DNA from: Plantago major | Lineage: Eukaryota; Streptophyta; Magnoliopsida; Lamiales; Plantaginaceae | DNA: 64,000 bases | NCBI GenBank assembly: GCA_026545765.1 | Contig: JAIFAC010000201.1 | Coordinates: forward strand, 1 to 64,000 | Reading direction: 5' to 3' | In this document: positions 11,006 to 24,069 of the stretch, in pieces | Numbering within the stretch: position 1 is the stretch's first letter | Layout of the letters: every line of letters begins with the position of its first letter | The notes under the pieces: model-generated | Databases searched by the model: none | What the model saw: the letters and a program-made list of their open reading frames with translations, nothing else | Told to the model about the DNA's origin: nothing | Translations under genes and position numbers: made by a program

Positions 11006-11890
11006 GTCTCAACTTACCAGCTAACGAATGTGAGTTGCACTACAGCTACTAGTAGAGCATTAGTTATATGGCAGACTAGAACACATGCCTGTGAGTTCCT
11101 TACTGTTGTAACCTGTACTAAACTAGGAAGCACTTCTATTATTGGGGACAAGGGAAAATAATAGCCTAATAGATTTTACAATGACATGAACTGATGAAAG
11201 TGTTGTGGTCCAACTTGATAAGATTAACCACTTACCCTCAAGAAAATGGCATCTCTTCATCATCATCTTCCTTTTTAGAAAGATGATGAGATAACAGTGT
11301 TAGAATGTAAGATACTTGCCAAAACTTTAGCTTTGGTACTGAATTCCATATATAATCTAGGAAATTTCACCCTTTTAAGGTGTACATATACATGTGCAGA
11401 TTCATAAGTGTGGTCGAGTGTAAAATAATCTCAAGTAAAAAGTAGGAATTGTAGTGAAAGAATCCCTGAAGTTGAATGTGGTGTTAAGACTGCTAATAAA
11501 CAGAGCTTTTCTAGCAGCTTGATTTTAACTTGTAAAACTCAGTCAAAATCGAGTTCGGTATATATTAAAGCTCGATAATTTTATGGAGCCAAACTCGAGT
11601 ATTCAAGTGTCCAAGTTCATGAATCAAGCTTGTTCCAAAAAATTATTTATATATATTTGAGGGCAATTTGAGTCCAAGTTGTACATCTCGTGTCGAGATC
11701 AAGCCTAGACCCATATCCGTCACGAGAGGAGTTTTTGTATATCTAGACTCGATTTGGCCGCTCTAGCTAGTGTTTAACACTTAGTATGAAAGAAATACTA
11801 TGTAGGAAGAATGTCTGGACTCTACACCTACAACAGTGACGCAATAAAGGTCATGCACCTCAAGAAATTGGTGTCTGCAGTTACTTCCTG
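11006..11890. other. Intergenic DNA with a CTCGA-rich dispersed-repeat segment
   Basis: No gene is visible. At 11530-11760 there are repeated ACTCGAG/GCTCGA-type words, as seen in some old plant repeat families. I cannot assign a class. Confidence 0.3.
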
Positions 11891-12048
11891 CAACTAGTAG
11901 ATGCTCATGTTAATGCTATGTGAATATTAGGCCACATTACAGTGCAGTCATTGATGCATTCAATAAATTGCAACTAGTAGATGCTCATGTTAATTATGTG
12001 AATATTAGGCCATATTACAGTGCATTCATTGATACATTCAATAAATTA
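11891..12048. repeat. 80 bp tandem duplication
   Basis: Two adjacent units, 11891-11970 and 11971-12048, both starting CAACTAGTAGATGCTCATG and ending CAATAAATT(G/A). They differ by a 2-base indel and a few substitutions. Confidence 0.9.
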
Positions 12049-13579
12049 CACCTGCATTATTGTATATTATTATTTTTTGAAGAATATCACTATTCTGATC
12101 GTATTAATGGAATTAATATATCGTTCGCGTGATCGTTATATAATTATCGTTCATTGATCTATCGTAAGTATACGTTAGATCGCTTTCTACGGAAATACTT
12201 GCATTATCGGATTAGCCATAAAAGATTACAAGAAAAAGACCATCGTCATTTCTATCTTTTTCCCAACTTTATTGCCTCATTGGTAGCAAAGCAAAAGAAA
12301 AGGTAGACATGATCAATAATGCGTTCTTCAGCTTTCTGCAAATTTTAACATGTACTCTGATGCAAGATTAGGCAACATACATTGAGCCAAAACTAAGCCA
12401 GTTTTATAACTAGACAGTCACCTATATAGTAGTATCATCTGAGTTTGATCATAAACACTACTAAAATTTATGAAAAAAAAAAAAAAGGTTTTCTCATAGT
12501 TATCCATACAAATGACTCATAATGTATAAATGGTATATCATGATTGTCTGCGTCTTTATATACTCTGACTGTAAAATGAAGTCAGCCAAGAGTCTTATTA
12601 AGCGATGTTGTAAGGTGGAAAAAACAGAGATAATAAAATCATTTGTAAACACGCATTAAATATAATATAGAGAGACACCTCAGACTAAGCATTTATGGCA
12701 AATTGAAGTATGGGAGCATAGTCAAGAAAATAGCTCATGAATCATGGAAGAACTGTGGTAGAATTAAACATCAACATTAGTTATGGTGGTCTCATATATC
12801 AACAGCAACATCATGGCAACCCATCCATCGACCCACCGCCTTCTTTAAATGTCCTCATTTGATCTTTTCAACCATACTAGTGAATAGTTATCTCGTAATT
12901 CAACTCGACTTTGTTCACCTAGCTAAAGATACTAAAAATACCTCTAACGGTATAGTTGGGATCCAAGCTTTGCCCTGCCTTGCTTGGCGGAACTCGTATA
13001 GGTTCCTATAGTATGCTAGAACTAGACAACTACCCGTATTTACGAATTAATGAAACATAAATTTAAATGTAAAATTCAAAACCAGTAGTAAGCCATGATA
13101 CTAGTATTATTTGGTCCTTCAAGTTCAAAGTTCAAACGGATAGATATTTAATTTGTTGTGGCTCTAATAATTGTACTACCTTTGTCTCTCCGACAGCGTC
13201 CAATGATCAATCCCTCTAATGACACCTACAAATAGTGACACTATGACTAGACAGCAACTACAACACTGACAATAAATTACACAAATAGGTAAATTAGGTT
13301 GTTAAACAGGTTTAGTCTTAATCCTAAATGGCAATGGCAATAAAGCCACTTTCAATTTTCAAATTCCATAACTAACTAAATGTACTGTCATATGATACTT
13401 GTTTCTTTCCACTACGGAATACTGTAAGGACTCAAACGTTGTACCATAATTGTATTACAAACATCATATAATACACTATTATTGCACAGAAGAAAAACCC
13501 ATGATAATCAAGTGCGGTATATCATTTAGTTGTGAATTTAGTTTTGAAATTCATTTATAGTCAGTAATAACTTCAAAAT
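12049..13579. other. Intergenic DNA
   Basis: No gene or RNA structure recognised. A pure A run lies at about 12474-12486. Confidence 0.3.
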
Positions 13580-13850
13580 CTACATGGTTATTGGTAATCG
13601 CACCGGCTCAAAGTTTGGACTCGGCCCACAATGACAAAAACTAAGTGGGACATCGTCAACAATTTGGACCGATTAGACCAACCCATGTTTACTACTAACC
13701 TTTATTTTCGAAAATGCATTCATAAAAATATAAGAATGTACAATGCTACATAGTTATTGATAACCGCACAGCTCGAATATCCAAAATGACAAAAACTGAG
13801 TGGGATACCGGATGCCATCAGCAGTTTGAACCGATTGGACCAATTAAACC
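13580..13850. repeat. Diverged direct repeat upstream of the subtilase
   Basis: The segment starting CTACATGGTTATTGGTAA (13580) recurs at 13746 as CTACATAGTTATTGATAA. Both are followed by CGCAC.GCTC, AATGACAAAAACT.AGTGGGA and ACCGATT.GACCAA. Period is about 166 bases. It ends about 290 bases before the subtilase start, so it may lie in its promoter. Confidence 0.65.
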
Positions 13851-14138
13851 AGTGATTAGTGAACTTTCAAGTCCAGTTTCCTGAACAGTGCATGTAATAC
13901 AACACAGCAAAAGATCTGAAACCTCCATAAATTTTCACCCAATTCCATACTACCCGCATTGAAGAATCAACCACCATCTTTATTACCACCACCTCCACAA
14001 CAGGACAACAAACACAAGAACAAGACACTCCCATTACCCCTCCACACACACACACACCAACAATGCAAAAGCAAAACACTTAGCTCAAAATTCCCACTTC
14101 AAATCCTCCATCTTACCTTCATATTCTTGCCAGAAAAA

Positions 14139-16986
14139 ATGGCAGGAAACTCACTAAAACACTACCTTTTCCTCCTCCTTGTCACCACCTCAATCCACCT
14201 ATCAACATGTATCAACACCTCAAAAGCAAAGAAAACATACATAGTATACATGGACAAGTCATCAAAGCCAGAAGAGTTCACTAACCACCACGAATGGTAG
14301 CCATCCATGATCCAATCAGCTACCTCACCTGCAGAACAAGAGGAAGACAGGATTCTCTACAGCTACCAAACCGCATTCCACGGTGTGGCTGCGAAACTAA
14401 GCGAACAAGAAGTCGAAAGGTTCGACAACATGGCAGTGTGATCGCCGTGTTCCTGAAACTATCTACCAGCTGCATACTACAAGAAGTCCTATGTTCCTTG
14501 GGCTGGAAAGGGAAGATAGTACTAGCTTGTTGGCGGATAGGTTGTCGGATCATGACGTCGTTGTCGGGGTTCTGGATACGGGTGTCTGGCCCGAAAGCCT
14601 GAGTTTAACGATACTGGTATGACAGCGGTTCCAGCTCACTGGAAGGGTGTTTGTGAAACAGGGCGGGGTTTGAGAAGAGGCATTGTAATAAGAAGATTGT
14701 TGGTGCTAGATCTTTCTATAGAGGGTACAGGCCGCCACAGGTATGGTGCCATACTACTGGAAAAATTATTACCTAAACCGAGCTATCATATATACTTTCT
14801 CTATGAATGTTCAGGACATGCATATTATTATATTATTATTATACACTACATAGTATAAAAATTGAGTCAACACTGGCATGTAAAGGAGATTGAAGAGTAC
14901 AGTAATCCTTAGGTCTAACCCCTTTTTCAAGTGTTTAGGATAAATGCACACGTTTTGCACAATTACTATTGCGGGTATAGCAAAGTTAAGACTTGAACCT
15001 ATGATTCTGTACAGACTAGTGTTACGGTACGCAGCCACTAAGGTTTTTTGTGATGAAATGGGAGAAAGATTCTCATGGAAAATCAGAGTTACTTAAAACA
15101 TTAGGAGCTTTAATTACAAAATTTCAAATATTGGGAGTCAATTGCATAAATTGGTAAATGAAGGGGGATTTCACTTAATCCTTTGATATACTGAATGTGT
15201 CTTTTCTCAAAGGAGAGGGTTTTTTTTTTTTGGCAAGTTACTCAGTAAATTGGAATGTAAGATGTTCTTGGTCTATAACAGGTAAAATAAATGAGCAACA
15301 AGAGTACAAATCACCTCGAGATCAAGATGGCCACGGAACTCATACCGCAGCAACAGTGGCTGGTTCTCCAGTCCAAGGTGCAAATCTTTTGGGCTATGCA
15401 CTCGGTACTGCACGAGGAATGGCTCCTGGAGCACGTCTTGCAGCTTATAAAGTCTGCTGGACCGGAGGATGCTTTAGCTCAGATATCCTATCAGCAGTTG
15501 ATCAAGCAGTGGCCGATGGGTGAATGTTCTCTCCATCTCATTAGGCGGTGGAGTTGCGTCTTACTACCGTGACAGTTTGTCCATTGCAGCGTTCGGAGCA
15601 ATGGAGATGGGAGTGTTCATATCATGTTCCGCCGGAAATGGTGGCCCTGATCCGATTAGTCTCACAAATGTATCCCCGTGGGTCACTACCGTAGGAGCCA
15701 GCACAATGGATCGGGATTTCCCGGCTACGGTGAAGCTTGGAACAGGCAGATCTCTTGTTGGTGCTTCGTTATACAAAGGCCAGAGGAATCTTGATGTGAA
15801 CCGGCAGTACCTTTAGCCTACCACGGGAGCAACTCGGTAGTCCTACACCAAGCTCGATGTGCTTGGAAGGAGCTCTTGACAAACGCGCTGTTGCTGGAAA
15901 GATTGTTATCTGTGATCGAGGGATCAGCCCTCGGGTTCAAAAGGGGCAGGTGGTAAAGGATGCGGGAGGTGTCGGCATGATCCTGGCAAACACTGATGCT
16001 AATGGTGAGGAGCTCGTTGCAGATTGCCATCTACTCCCAGCACTTGCGGTTGGAGAAACAACAGGGAAGCTGATCAAGCATTACGCAGCAACAAGCAGAA
16101 ATGCATCTGCAACGCTAGCCTTTCTCGGTACGAAGGAGTCAGGCCATCTCCGGTGGTGGCAGCTTTTTCTTCCCGAGGACCGAATATCCTGTCCCTCGAG
16201 ATCCTGAAGCCTGATATGATTGCACCAGGAGTCAACATTCTTGCCGCATGGACAGGAGAACTAGGCCCTTCAAGCTTGCCGACAGACCTCCGAAGAACTA
16301 AGTTCAACATATTATCCGGAACTTCCATGTCATGTCCACATGTTAGCGGTGTTGCGGCACTAATCAAGTCCCGACATCCCGACTGGAGCCCAGCGGCTAT
16401 TAAATCTGCACTGATGACGACTGCATATATTCACAACAATCTACGTGGTCCTCTGACAGATGCCTCAACAGCCGGATCATCCACGCCATACGATCATGGT
16501 GCAGGACACATAAATCCATTGAGAGCTCTTAACCCTGGTTTGGTATACGACATTGGGGCACAAGATTACTTTGAGTTTCTTTGTACTCAAGGCCTGACAT
16601 CATCTGAGCTTGTTGTGTTCGCGAAATTCGCAAATAGGACATGCCGACACTCACTTGCAAGTGCAGGGGATTTGAACTATCCAGCAATCTCAGCAGTCTT
16701 CCCAGATACAAAAAATGCAACAGTTTTGACCCTCCATAGAACAGTCACCAACGTTGGTCCTGCCGTCTCAAGTTACCATGTTGCAGTATCTCCGTTCAAG
16801 GGTGTGTTTGTGAAGGTGGAACCTGCGACATTGCGTTTCACCAGCAAGCATCAGAAGATAACTTATACCGTTACATTCACCTCGAACTCTAGGCAAACAG
16901 AACCAGAACACGGTGCGGTAATATGGAAAGATGGGGTACATAGAGTAAGAAGCCCGGTCGTAATTGCATGGATGGCACCACTGTAG
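14139..16986 (+). CDS. SBT1.3: Subtilisin-like serine protease of the SBT1.3 type
   Basis: Secreted plant subtilase (peptidase S8) acting in the cell wall. ATG at 14139 in AAAAAATGGC context; signal peptide about residues 1-26; I9 prodomain from KTYIVYMDK. Catalytic Asp (DTGVW, codon 14575-14577), His (DGHGTHT, 15332-15334), oxyanion Asn (AGNGGPD, 15637-15639) and Ser (GTSMSCPH, 16324-16326) are all present. A PA-domain stretch ([11 protein letters not shown]) and a fibronectin-III-like C-terminus (RTVTNVG) follow. The last 260 or so codons read cleanly to the stop at 16984. One intron, 14741-15281, splits RAA-TGKI. About nine breaks each fit one base lost from a homopolymer. An exception is an in-frame TAG at 14298-14300 after HHEW, where relatives have Tyr; this is a base change. 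Best match from memory is Arabidopsis SBT1.3 over the whole length. Confidence 0.9.
14741..15281 (+). other. Intron of the subtilase gene, possibly with a tRNA-derived insertion
   Basis: Bounded by CACAG/GTATGG and ATAACAG/GTAAAA. On its minus strand, 14980-15050 reads as a box A-like segment (AGTGGCTGCGTACCG) followed about 35 bases later by a box B-like GGTTCAAGTC. This suggests a SINE remnant, but no A-tail or target duplication was seen. Confidence 0.45.
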
Positions 16987-18206
16987 TCATGTTGATGAAA
17001 CATGCATTTTGGTAGAGCCATAATAAGGAGATTTTTTTGGCTAAGATGCTTCACTAGTTTTATTCGACGAAATGTTTTTCTTGCCTTCCAACAACATTAG
17101 AGACTGCAATTACTGGATTTGTGAAATTCACAGGTAGCCAAGTAGGAAAATGCTCATCCAGGATTTGTTCCTAAATTTCAGCAAAGCAGAAATTGCATTC
17201 AAACATGGTTCATATAACATCTTATTTCCTCTGTTTTTAATGTGAGTATGCTTATGCTTGCTAGGAAAATCAAAGTGAAATACTATGTGAATATACATAT
17301 TTTCAGGATTAAAAGAATTCTTCCATGGAACTTCTCAGGTCTTGGAAAACATGGCAATATCAACATAAAAAGGCCAAGACCTGCCAGATAAAGCAAAGAA
17401 TGTGCTTAAATGATGATAAGAGGCTTTTGTTTATGCATGATTCTATATGTGGCAGTTCATAATCTTTCATAGAATTACTTATAAGTAAACCTGAACTAGG
17501 CCGAAAAGTGTAGAATGTGTACGCGCTTCGACAACTACAAGTGATGTATAAATTAGTGAATGGCGACACACCGCTCACTGCGACTGTGTTCTTCCACAAA
17601 ATAGACACAAATGTTGGTGGCACTTGGATGGGTTCCTAACCCAGAAAATTCTATCCACATTTCACATTTGCATCAATCTTCTGGTGGAGAACACTGTCAT
17701 AGAGAAAAATGCAGGACATCTCTTAGGAACTTTTTTTTTTTTTAAATTCCCACCGATATCCGCTACGTGCGACTAATTTCACTGGAGGATCAAGTTCCCC
17801 AGTTAGAAGGGGCATATATTATAATTATACTGCTAATAACATCACAGGATGAAAAAAAAAATGGAGCGAGTTTGGTGGCCATGGATCTAATTGCAGGTGA
17901 AATGACAAACTAAATCTGTAAAACAGCAAATTAACTTAACCACTAGCTTCCAGAATAACAAAAACAACCTGAAAAACAATCGTATTTAACAAATCGGATC
18001 AGAAATTTAAATCTAACAAAGAATGAAGAAAATAACAATAATCTAGTATCTAGCTAGCTAATAAGCTAATTATAATGAGTATCAAATTGTTGGAATCGAA
18101 CAAGATAGATGGAATTGATTTAACCTGGAGCTGAGAACTGATTGATTTCAGCTCAGTGACGAGGAAAAGAGAATCTTGTGGCTTTCCATTGAAATTTCTA
18201 CAGTTA
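16987..18206. other. Intergenic DNA between the subtilase and the copia element
   Basis: No gene recognised. Contains poly-T (17730-17743) and poly-A (17853-17861) runs. Confidence 0.3.
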
Positions 18207-18211
18207 CAAAC

Positions 18212-18580
18212 TATCAGAATATTAATGATCAAGAAGATAAGAAAAGACACAGCAGCTCACAACAGGAAGCAAGCAGGTCACAGGAAGATTCCATTATGCT
18301 GCACTGCAGGAAGTGATGATGTCATAGAGAGTTGGTTATATTTTGGAGTAATTAGTTAGTTTGTTAAGTAGGCAGTTAGTTTGTTAGTTTTTCCCTCCAT
18401 TTTTCTGTTGTAGACTAGAAGCTTCTTTGAGCTCAAGTGTTTGTATATATAGCTCTAATATAGCTCATCTTCTGTAACACAATTCATTTTCATCATCAAT
18501 ACAAAGCAGTTTTATTTACTTTTCTCTGCACATAACAATGGTGATCATTTTTCTCTCTTCCGCTTTTGTTAACTCTGAGA
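18212..18580 (+). repeat. 5' LTR of the copia element
   Basis: 369 bases matching 23708-24069. Contains a TATA-like TATATATAGCTC at about 18445, the probable transcription start region. Ends CTCTGAGA directly before the primer site. Confidence 0.9.
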
Positions 18581-18592
18581 TGGTATCAGAGC
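18581..18592 (+). promoter_or_regulatory. Primer binding site (initiator methionine tRNA)
   Basis: TGGTATCAGAGC is complementary to the 3' end of plant initiator Met tRNA, the usual copia primer, and abuts the LTR end. Confidence 0.92.
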
Positions 18593-19063
18593 TCAGATCT
18601 TACTGAGTTTATGTTCATTGTTCTAGTATTTCATCGATCGTTAATCATCATCAATCAATCGATCTTCATTTGTTTATCGATTGATTTTATCACAGATCAA
18701 CTGATCTTATTCAGTTGTGTTTGTTGTTGTTTTGTTTCACAGATTGCTTAAATCTTCATTTGTGTTGAGAATCAAGCTCTCGATCATCATTCACAGCTCA
18801 AATCAAGCTCTCGATCATCGATTTTCTGGTATTTTGGCTTGATCTCATCCGTTTTACGTATTGATTATTGTTCGATTTCACTAGTAATCGAATTATTTTA
18901 GCTGAGTATTCCGATGTTCGATTGAATAACCGTTTATTCATCCAGTTTTTCATCTATTATACATTTGTACTGTCATTTGAACATTGTTCATTTTTTATTT
19001 GATCGTTTACAGAAAATTCATTGAAACAATTTATTCACATTTCATCACCAACTGCTTGTTAAA

Positions 19064-19837
19064 ATGTCTGCCTCAAGTTCTGAAAACACTCCTGTCAACA
19101 CCAATGCCAATGGCAATAATGCTGAGAAATATCCTCTTGTTGATGGTAATGGTACTAAGGAAAAGTTTCATGCTCCTACTAATGCTGAGAAGGAACTAGA
19201 TTACACGGATTCTAACAGTCCGTATCACTTGATCCCTCACGATACTCCTACTTCAGGTGCTATCAAGCATATTCTGAGAGGTCCTAACTATATCAATTGG
19301 AAACGTGATATGTCACTGTCTTTGTCTATCAAAAACAAACTCGGTTTTGTAGATGGAACATTTCTTAAGCCAGAGTTAGATGATCCTTTGTACCTTCCAT
19401 GGCTTAGATGCAATAATCTCATACTATCATGGATTCACAATTCTATTTCTGAAGAGATATGTGCTACAGTCAAGCATCATGTGTATGTTAAGGATGTTTG
19501 GCGTAAATTAGAGACAAGGTACTCTCAAACTGACAATGTGCTCATTTATGAGCTTCAACTCGCATTGAGTTCTCTTGTTCAAGGAACACAAACTGTGATG
19601 GAGTATTTTACTCGACTCAACAGTATTTGGGAGGAATTTCATCTTCACAGGCCTCCACCTACTTGTAGTTGTGGCAAGTGCACTTGTCAAGTCTTAACAC
19701 ATCTTTGCGAGATGTTGAGGCGATCGGTGTTCCAATTTCTTATGGGACTCGATGAAAGCTATGATGGCATAAGAGGCCAAATCATCATGATGCTTCTGTG
19801 CCTTCTTTGGAAAGAGCTTATTCCATTATTCTTATAG
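19064..19837 (+). CDS. Copia gag polyprotein (open 257-codon frame)
   Basis: Gag forms the virus-like particle of the retrotransposon. The frame from 19064 has an Asn/Thr-rich N-terminus and then GPNYINWKRDM, ELDDPLYLPWLRCNNLILSW and the YFTRLNSIWEEF block of the plant Retrotran_gag family. A Cys-rich CSCGKCTC lies near residues 203-210. A CCHC zinc knuckle (CAHCGYNNHTRDKCYE) is encoded just after a frame break at 19957-20010. The frame ends early at 19837 relative to intact relatives. Confidence 0.85.
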   Translation: MSASSSENTPVNTNANGNNAEKYPLVDGNGTKEKFHAPTNAEKELDYTDSNSPYHLIPHDTPTSGAIKHILRGPNYINWKRDMSLSLSIKNKLGFVDGTFLKPELDDPLYLPWLRCNNLILSWIHNSISEEICATVKHHVYVKDVWRKLETRYSQTDNVLIYELQLALSSLVQGTQTVMEYFTRLNSIWEEFHLHRPPPTCSCGKCTCQVLTHLCEMLRRSVFQFLMGLDESYDGIRGQIIMMLLCLLWKELIPLFL

Positions 19838-22800
19838 AAGAGCGTCAAAGAACTCTAGGCATGGAGTTGTGCGTTCAGCTGATTCTGCAACTTATCATAT
19901 GCGTCAACCACCTCAACCTTATCCAGCTAAAAGGAAAGGCAGAGATTCATTGAAGTGTGCACACTGTGGTTATAACAACCATACGAGACAAATGCTACGA
20001 ACTTATAGGCTTTCCACCTGATTTTAAGTTTACAAAGAAGCACCTTATGGCAAGTCTAGCACAGTCAATTCTCATGGTGCTTCTCAGTACCAGTCTGCTG
20101 CATCATATCAGCCATCTAAACTTCACTATGCTCATAATGTTGCTAGTGCCACTACTGACGTTACAAAATAGTACAGTAACATCAAGAATCGAGTATCTCA
20201 CGATGCGATTGCTTGAGCAAGGTGTTAATCATTCTACTCCCGACTCTGCGACATCGATGCTCATTGATCTCATGATAATAATGAAGAAGGGAATGATTCA
20301 TCTGTTACCTACACTACTCTAGGAGGTATATTTCATTGTACTATTCCTAAACATTTTGTTTGTTCTACTTCACATGATTTGCATAATTACTTTATAATAG
20401 ATTCTGGTGCAACTAATCATGTTATATGTGATTCAACTTTATTCACTTCACATGTCAAACATATCACACCTTTTGTGCAGTTACCTAATAATGATAAGTA
20501 CGAAGTTACAATGATAGGAGATATTAAAATCTCGAACAACTTATACTCACAGATGTGCTATTTGTGCCTGCATTCACGATGAATCTTATATACGTGACTC
20601 GAGTTACTAGAGCAAGGTTATTTCACTTTATATTTACACATGATGAGTGTATTTTACGGAAATTTCTTCAAGGATAAAGATTGGGCTCGCTAAGAGGTTC
20701 AAATCTCTGTTTGTCTTGCATATTAATGCACTTTCTCAGCTTTCAATTTCCAGTTCCAAGTCTCAGATATCATCTGCTTCACTGTCTTTTAATTCCAATA
20801 AAAAAGTCATCAATGCTGTCACAATGCCCACTTCTACTCAGCTTTGGCACTCAAGGCAGCCATTCATCAACTCAACGAATGAAGCTGATCAAGTTTCCTG
20901 GCATAGATAGTCATGATTTGTTTGATTGTACTGTTTGTTTACAAGCTAAACAGAGAAAATTGCCCTTTCCTATCAGCACATCTGTATCAACTACATTGTT
21001 TTCATTAATACATGTTGATGTTTGGGGTCCATATTCAATTGCATCTTTGAATGGTCATAGATACTTTCTTACAATGGTTGATGATTACTCTAAATATACT
21101 TGGACACATCTGTTTACATCCAAGTCTGAAGTACAACAAATTGTACTCAATTTTATCACACTTATTCAAACTCAGTATAACACAAGAATTAAAGTAATTA
21201 GATCAGATAATGATGCAATTTAATTTGTACTAAATACTAAATTGCAATCTTTAGCTAGGCATCATACATCAAACAAGTTGTGTATATACACCACAACAAA
21301 ATGGTGTTGTGAAGAGAAAGCATCAACATTTACTTAATGTTGCTAGGGCTCTCATTTTTCAATCTTCTGTTCCTATCAAATTTTGGGGTGATGCAGTTTT
21401 AACTGCTACTTTTCTCATTAATAGAACACCTTCACCTCTTCTGAAAAACAAGTGTCCTTATGAAATTTTTTATGGGAAGCTCCCTGATTATAGTACTCTA
21501 AAATGTTTTGGTTCTTTGTGTTATGCATCGACTATTACACACCAAAGAACTAAATTTTATCCCAGAGCTACAGCTTGTATTTTTATTGGATATCCTCCAC
21601 ATACTAAAGGGTATAAGCTGTATAATATTCATACACATAGAGTTCTTATCTCTAAGAATGTTCACTTTCTTGAACATATTTTTCCGTATGTCAAAACATC
21701 TGATTCTTCTACTAGTTTATCTTCACCTGATTTTGAATCTTCTTTATCAAATGACACATTTATTGATTTTTACAGTTCATCTTCTTCTCAGAACATCAAT
21801 GTGTCACCTGTTACTTCTCATAATAATTCTTTACCTATATCACCTATACAATCTCATCTTCCTAGTCCTATTTCTTCTACTTCACTTTCTTCAGATTCAA
21901 TTTCCATGACAGATCATAATTCACCTGCTTCACTAATTTCTGATCATATATCACCCACTATTGTTCCCTCTTGGTTCAAATTCACGGTTCTTCAAGATTT
22001 ACCAATTAGCAAAAGGTTAACAAGATCATCATTGTACCTGCTAAACTCAAGGATTATTACCATAATGTTTCTCATAAATCCAGAACTAATTCTAGTTCTA
22101 GTCATCATCCTATATCACATTATGTTTCCTATAGTCAACTCTCACCTGCAGATCAAATTTTTGATTTCAATATTGTCTCAAATTCAGAACCTACTACTTA
22201 TGCTGAGGCTATTCAATCTATGATTGGGCAAAATCTATTACAATGAGTTACAGCTCTTGAAGAAAATCAAACATGGTGCATGGTTCCTTTTGCCACATGG
22301 ACACAAACCTATTGGTTGCAAATATGTTTTTAAACTCAAATTGAAACGAGATGGTTCAATAGATAAATATAAAGCTAGGGTAGTTGCTAAAGGTTATTCT
22401 CGAGAGGTTTGGTTTTGATTATTTTGAAACCTTGATCCACAGCCAAGCTTACCCTTTGTTAGAACATTTTTAGCAGTTGCTTCTACTAATCACTAGCCTT
22501 GTGAACAAATGGATGTTCACAATGCTTTTCTCAATGGTGATCTAGATGAAGATATCTACATGGATAATCCTCCTGGTTACTTGTTTCAGGGAGGTCATGA
22601 TAGTACTTGAGGACAAAGCTAGTGTTCAAACTTCATAAATCATTATATGGATTGAAACAAGCATCCAGGCAATGGAATCACAAATTCACTAGCACTTTAC
22701 AGGAGCTACAGTTTGTTCAATCTAAATCTGATTACTCATTATTCACTAGGACTTGTTCACAAGGCTTTGTAGCTTTATTAGTATATGTTGATGACATATT

Positions 22801-23650
22801 AATCCTTTGGATCGATCTAGTTTAGTTCAAATGATAAAATCATACTACAAGAACGATTCAAGATAGAGATCTAGGAGAAGTTAAATATTTTCTTGGACTA
22901 GAAATTGCAAGGAATTCTCAAGGTATACATATATGTCAGCGGAAATATGTTTTGGAAATGCTTTGAAGCGAGTTTTGGATTGTAAACCGATTATTACTCT
23001 ATGGAATTAATTTGAAACTCACCAACAGACTCGGACTTGAAAGATCCTACATATCTGGAAATTAATTGGCAAACTCATATATTTGAATATAACTAGACGG
23101 ATATTACCTATCATTAGGAGTATTGAGTCGATTTTTAGATAAACCTTCAAAAGCACATCTGTGTGCAGTTTATAGAGTATTGAAATATCTCAAAAATGCA
23201 CCAGGACAAGGTGTTTTCTTTCCAGCTCACAATGATATGACATTAGTAGCATCTGATGGCTCGATCAATTTGGTTTTCTGATCAAGAAGGTCTATTTAAA
23301 TTTATTATGTTGGTTCATCACTTATCGATTGGAGAAGCGAAGCAAAACAACGTAAGTAGATCATCTTGAGGTTGAATATAGAGCCTTATCATTTGCAACT
23401 TGTGAAGTGGTGCAGTTATTAGCATTACGTACTCGAAGAATTTCATGTAGAATTTGGTACCTATTGTTCTATCTTTGTGATAATCAATCGACCATACATC
23501 TTACTAAGAATCCGATTTCATGAAAGAACAAAGCATCTTGAAATAGATTGTCGTTTTGTAAGAGACAAAGGTGGATCAGGACTCATACATGTTAAGCATG
23601 TTGCTACCAAGAATCGACTGAATGTTTTTACAAAATCCTTAACATAGTGA
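19838..23650 (+). pseudogene. Copia pol region, broken
   Basis: Protease: IIDSGATNHVICDS with active-site Asp codon at 20400-20402. Integrase: HVDVWGP (Asp 21017-21019) and RSDNDAI (Asp 21206-21208), but the conserved Glu of [12 protein letters not shown] is Lys (AAG, 21312-21314). Reverse transcriptase: [14 protein letters not shown] near 22365-22405, then [25 protein letters not shown] and YVDD at 22784-22795. RNase H traces continue to about 23640. At least ten stops or frame changes separate the blocks, so no active pol can be made. Confidence 0.9.
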
Positions 23651-23707
23651 CATGAATCATTTACTATCTAAGATGAGCATAACAATGTATATGCTCCTCT
23701 TAGAGAA

Positions 23708-24069
23708 TATCGAATATTAATGATCAAGAAGATAAGAAAAGACATGACTCTGGCAAAGCAAGCGGGTCACAGGAAGATTCCATTATCTTTGCTTGAAGGA
23801 AGTGATGATTTCATAGAGAGTTGGTTATATTTTGGAGTAATTAGTTAGTTTGTTAAGTAGGCAGTTAGTTTGTTAGTTTTTCCCTCCATTTTTCTGTTGT
23901 AGACTAGAAGCTTCTTTGAGCTCAAGTCTTTGTATATATAGCTCTAATATAGCTCATCTTCTATAACACAATTCATTTTCATCATCAATACAAAGCAGTT
24001 TTATTTACTTTTCTCTGCACATAACAATGGTGATCATTTTTCTCTCTTCCGCTTTTGTTAACTCTGAGA
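23708..24069 (+). repeat. 3' LTR of the copia element
   Basis: 362 bases; near-identical to the 5' LTR from about 23815 on, more diverged over its first 110 bases. Confidence 0.9.

Noticed and set aside
13867-14079. 70-codon Val/Cys-rich minus-strand frame upstream of the subtilase
   Set aside because: It is the antisense shadow of the CA- and CCT-rich subtilase leader.
18566-18751. 61-codon frame overlapping the copia primer site
   Set aside because: It lies in the untranslated leader of the element; gag starts at 19064.
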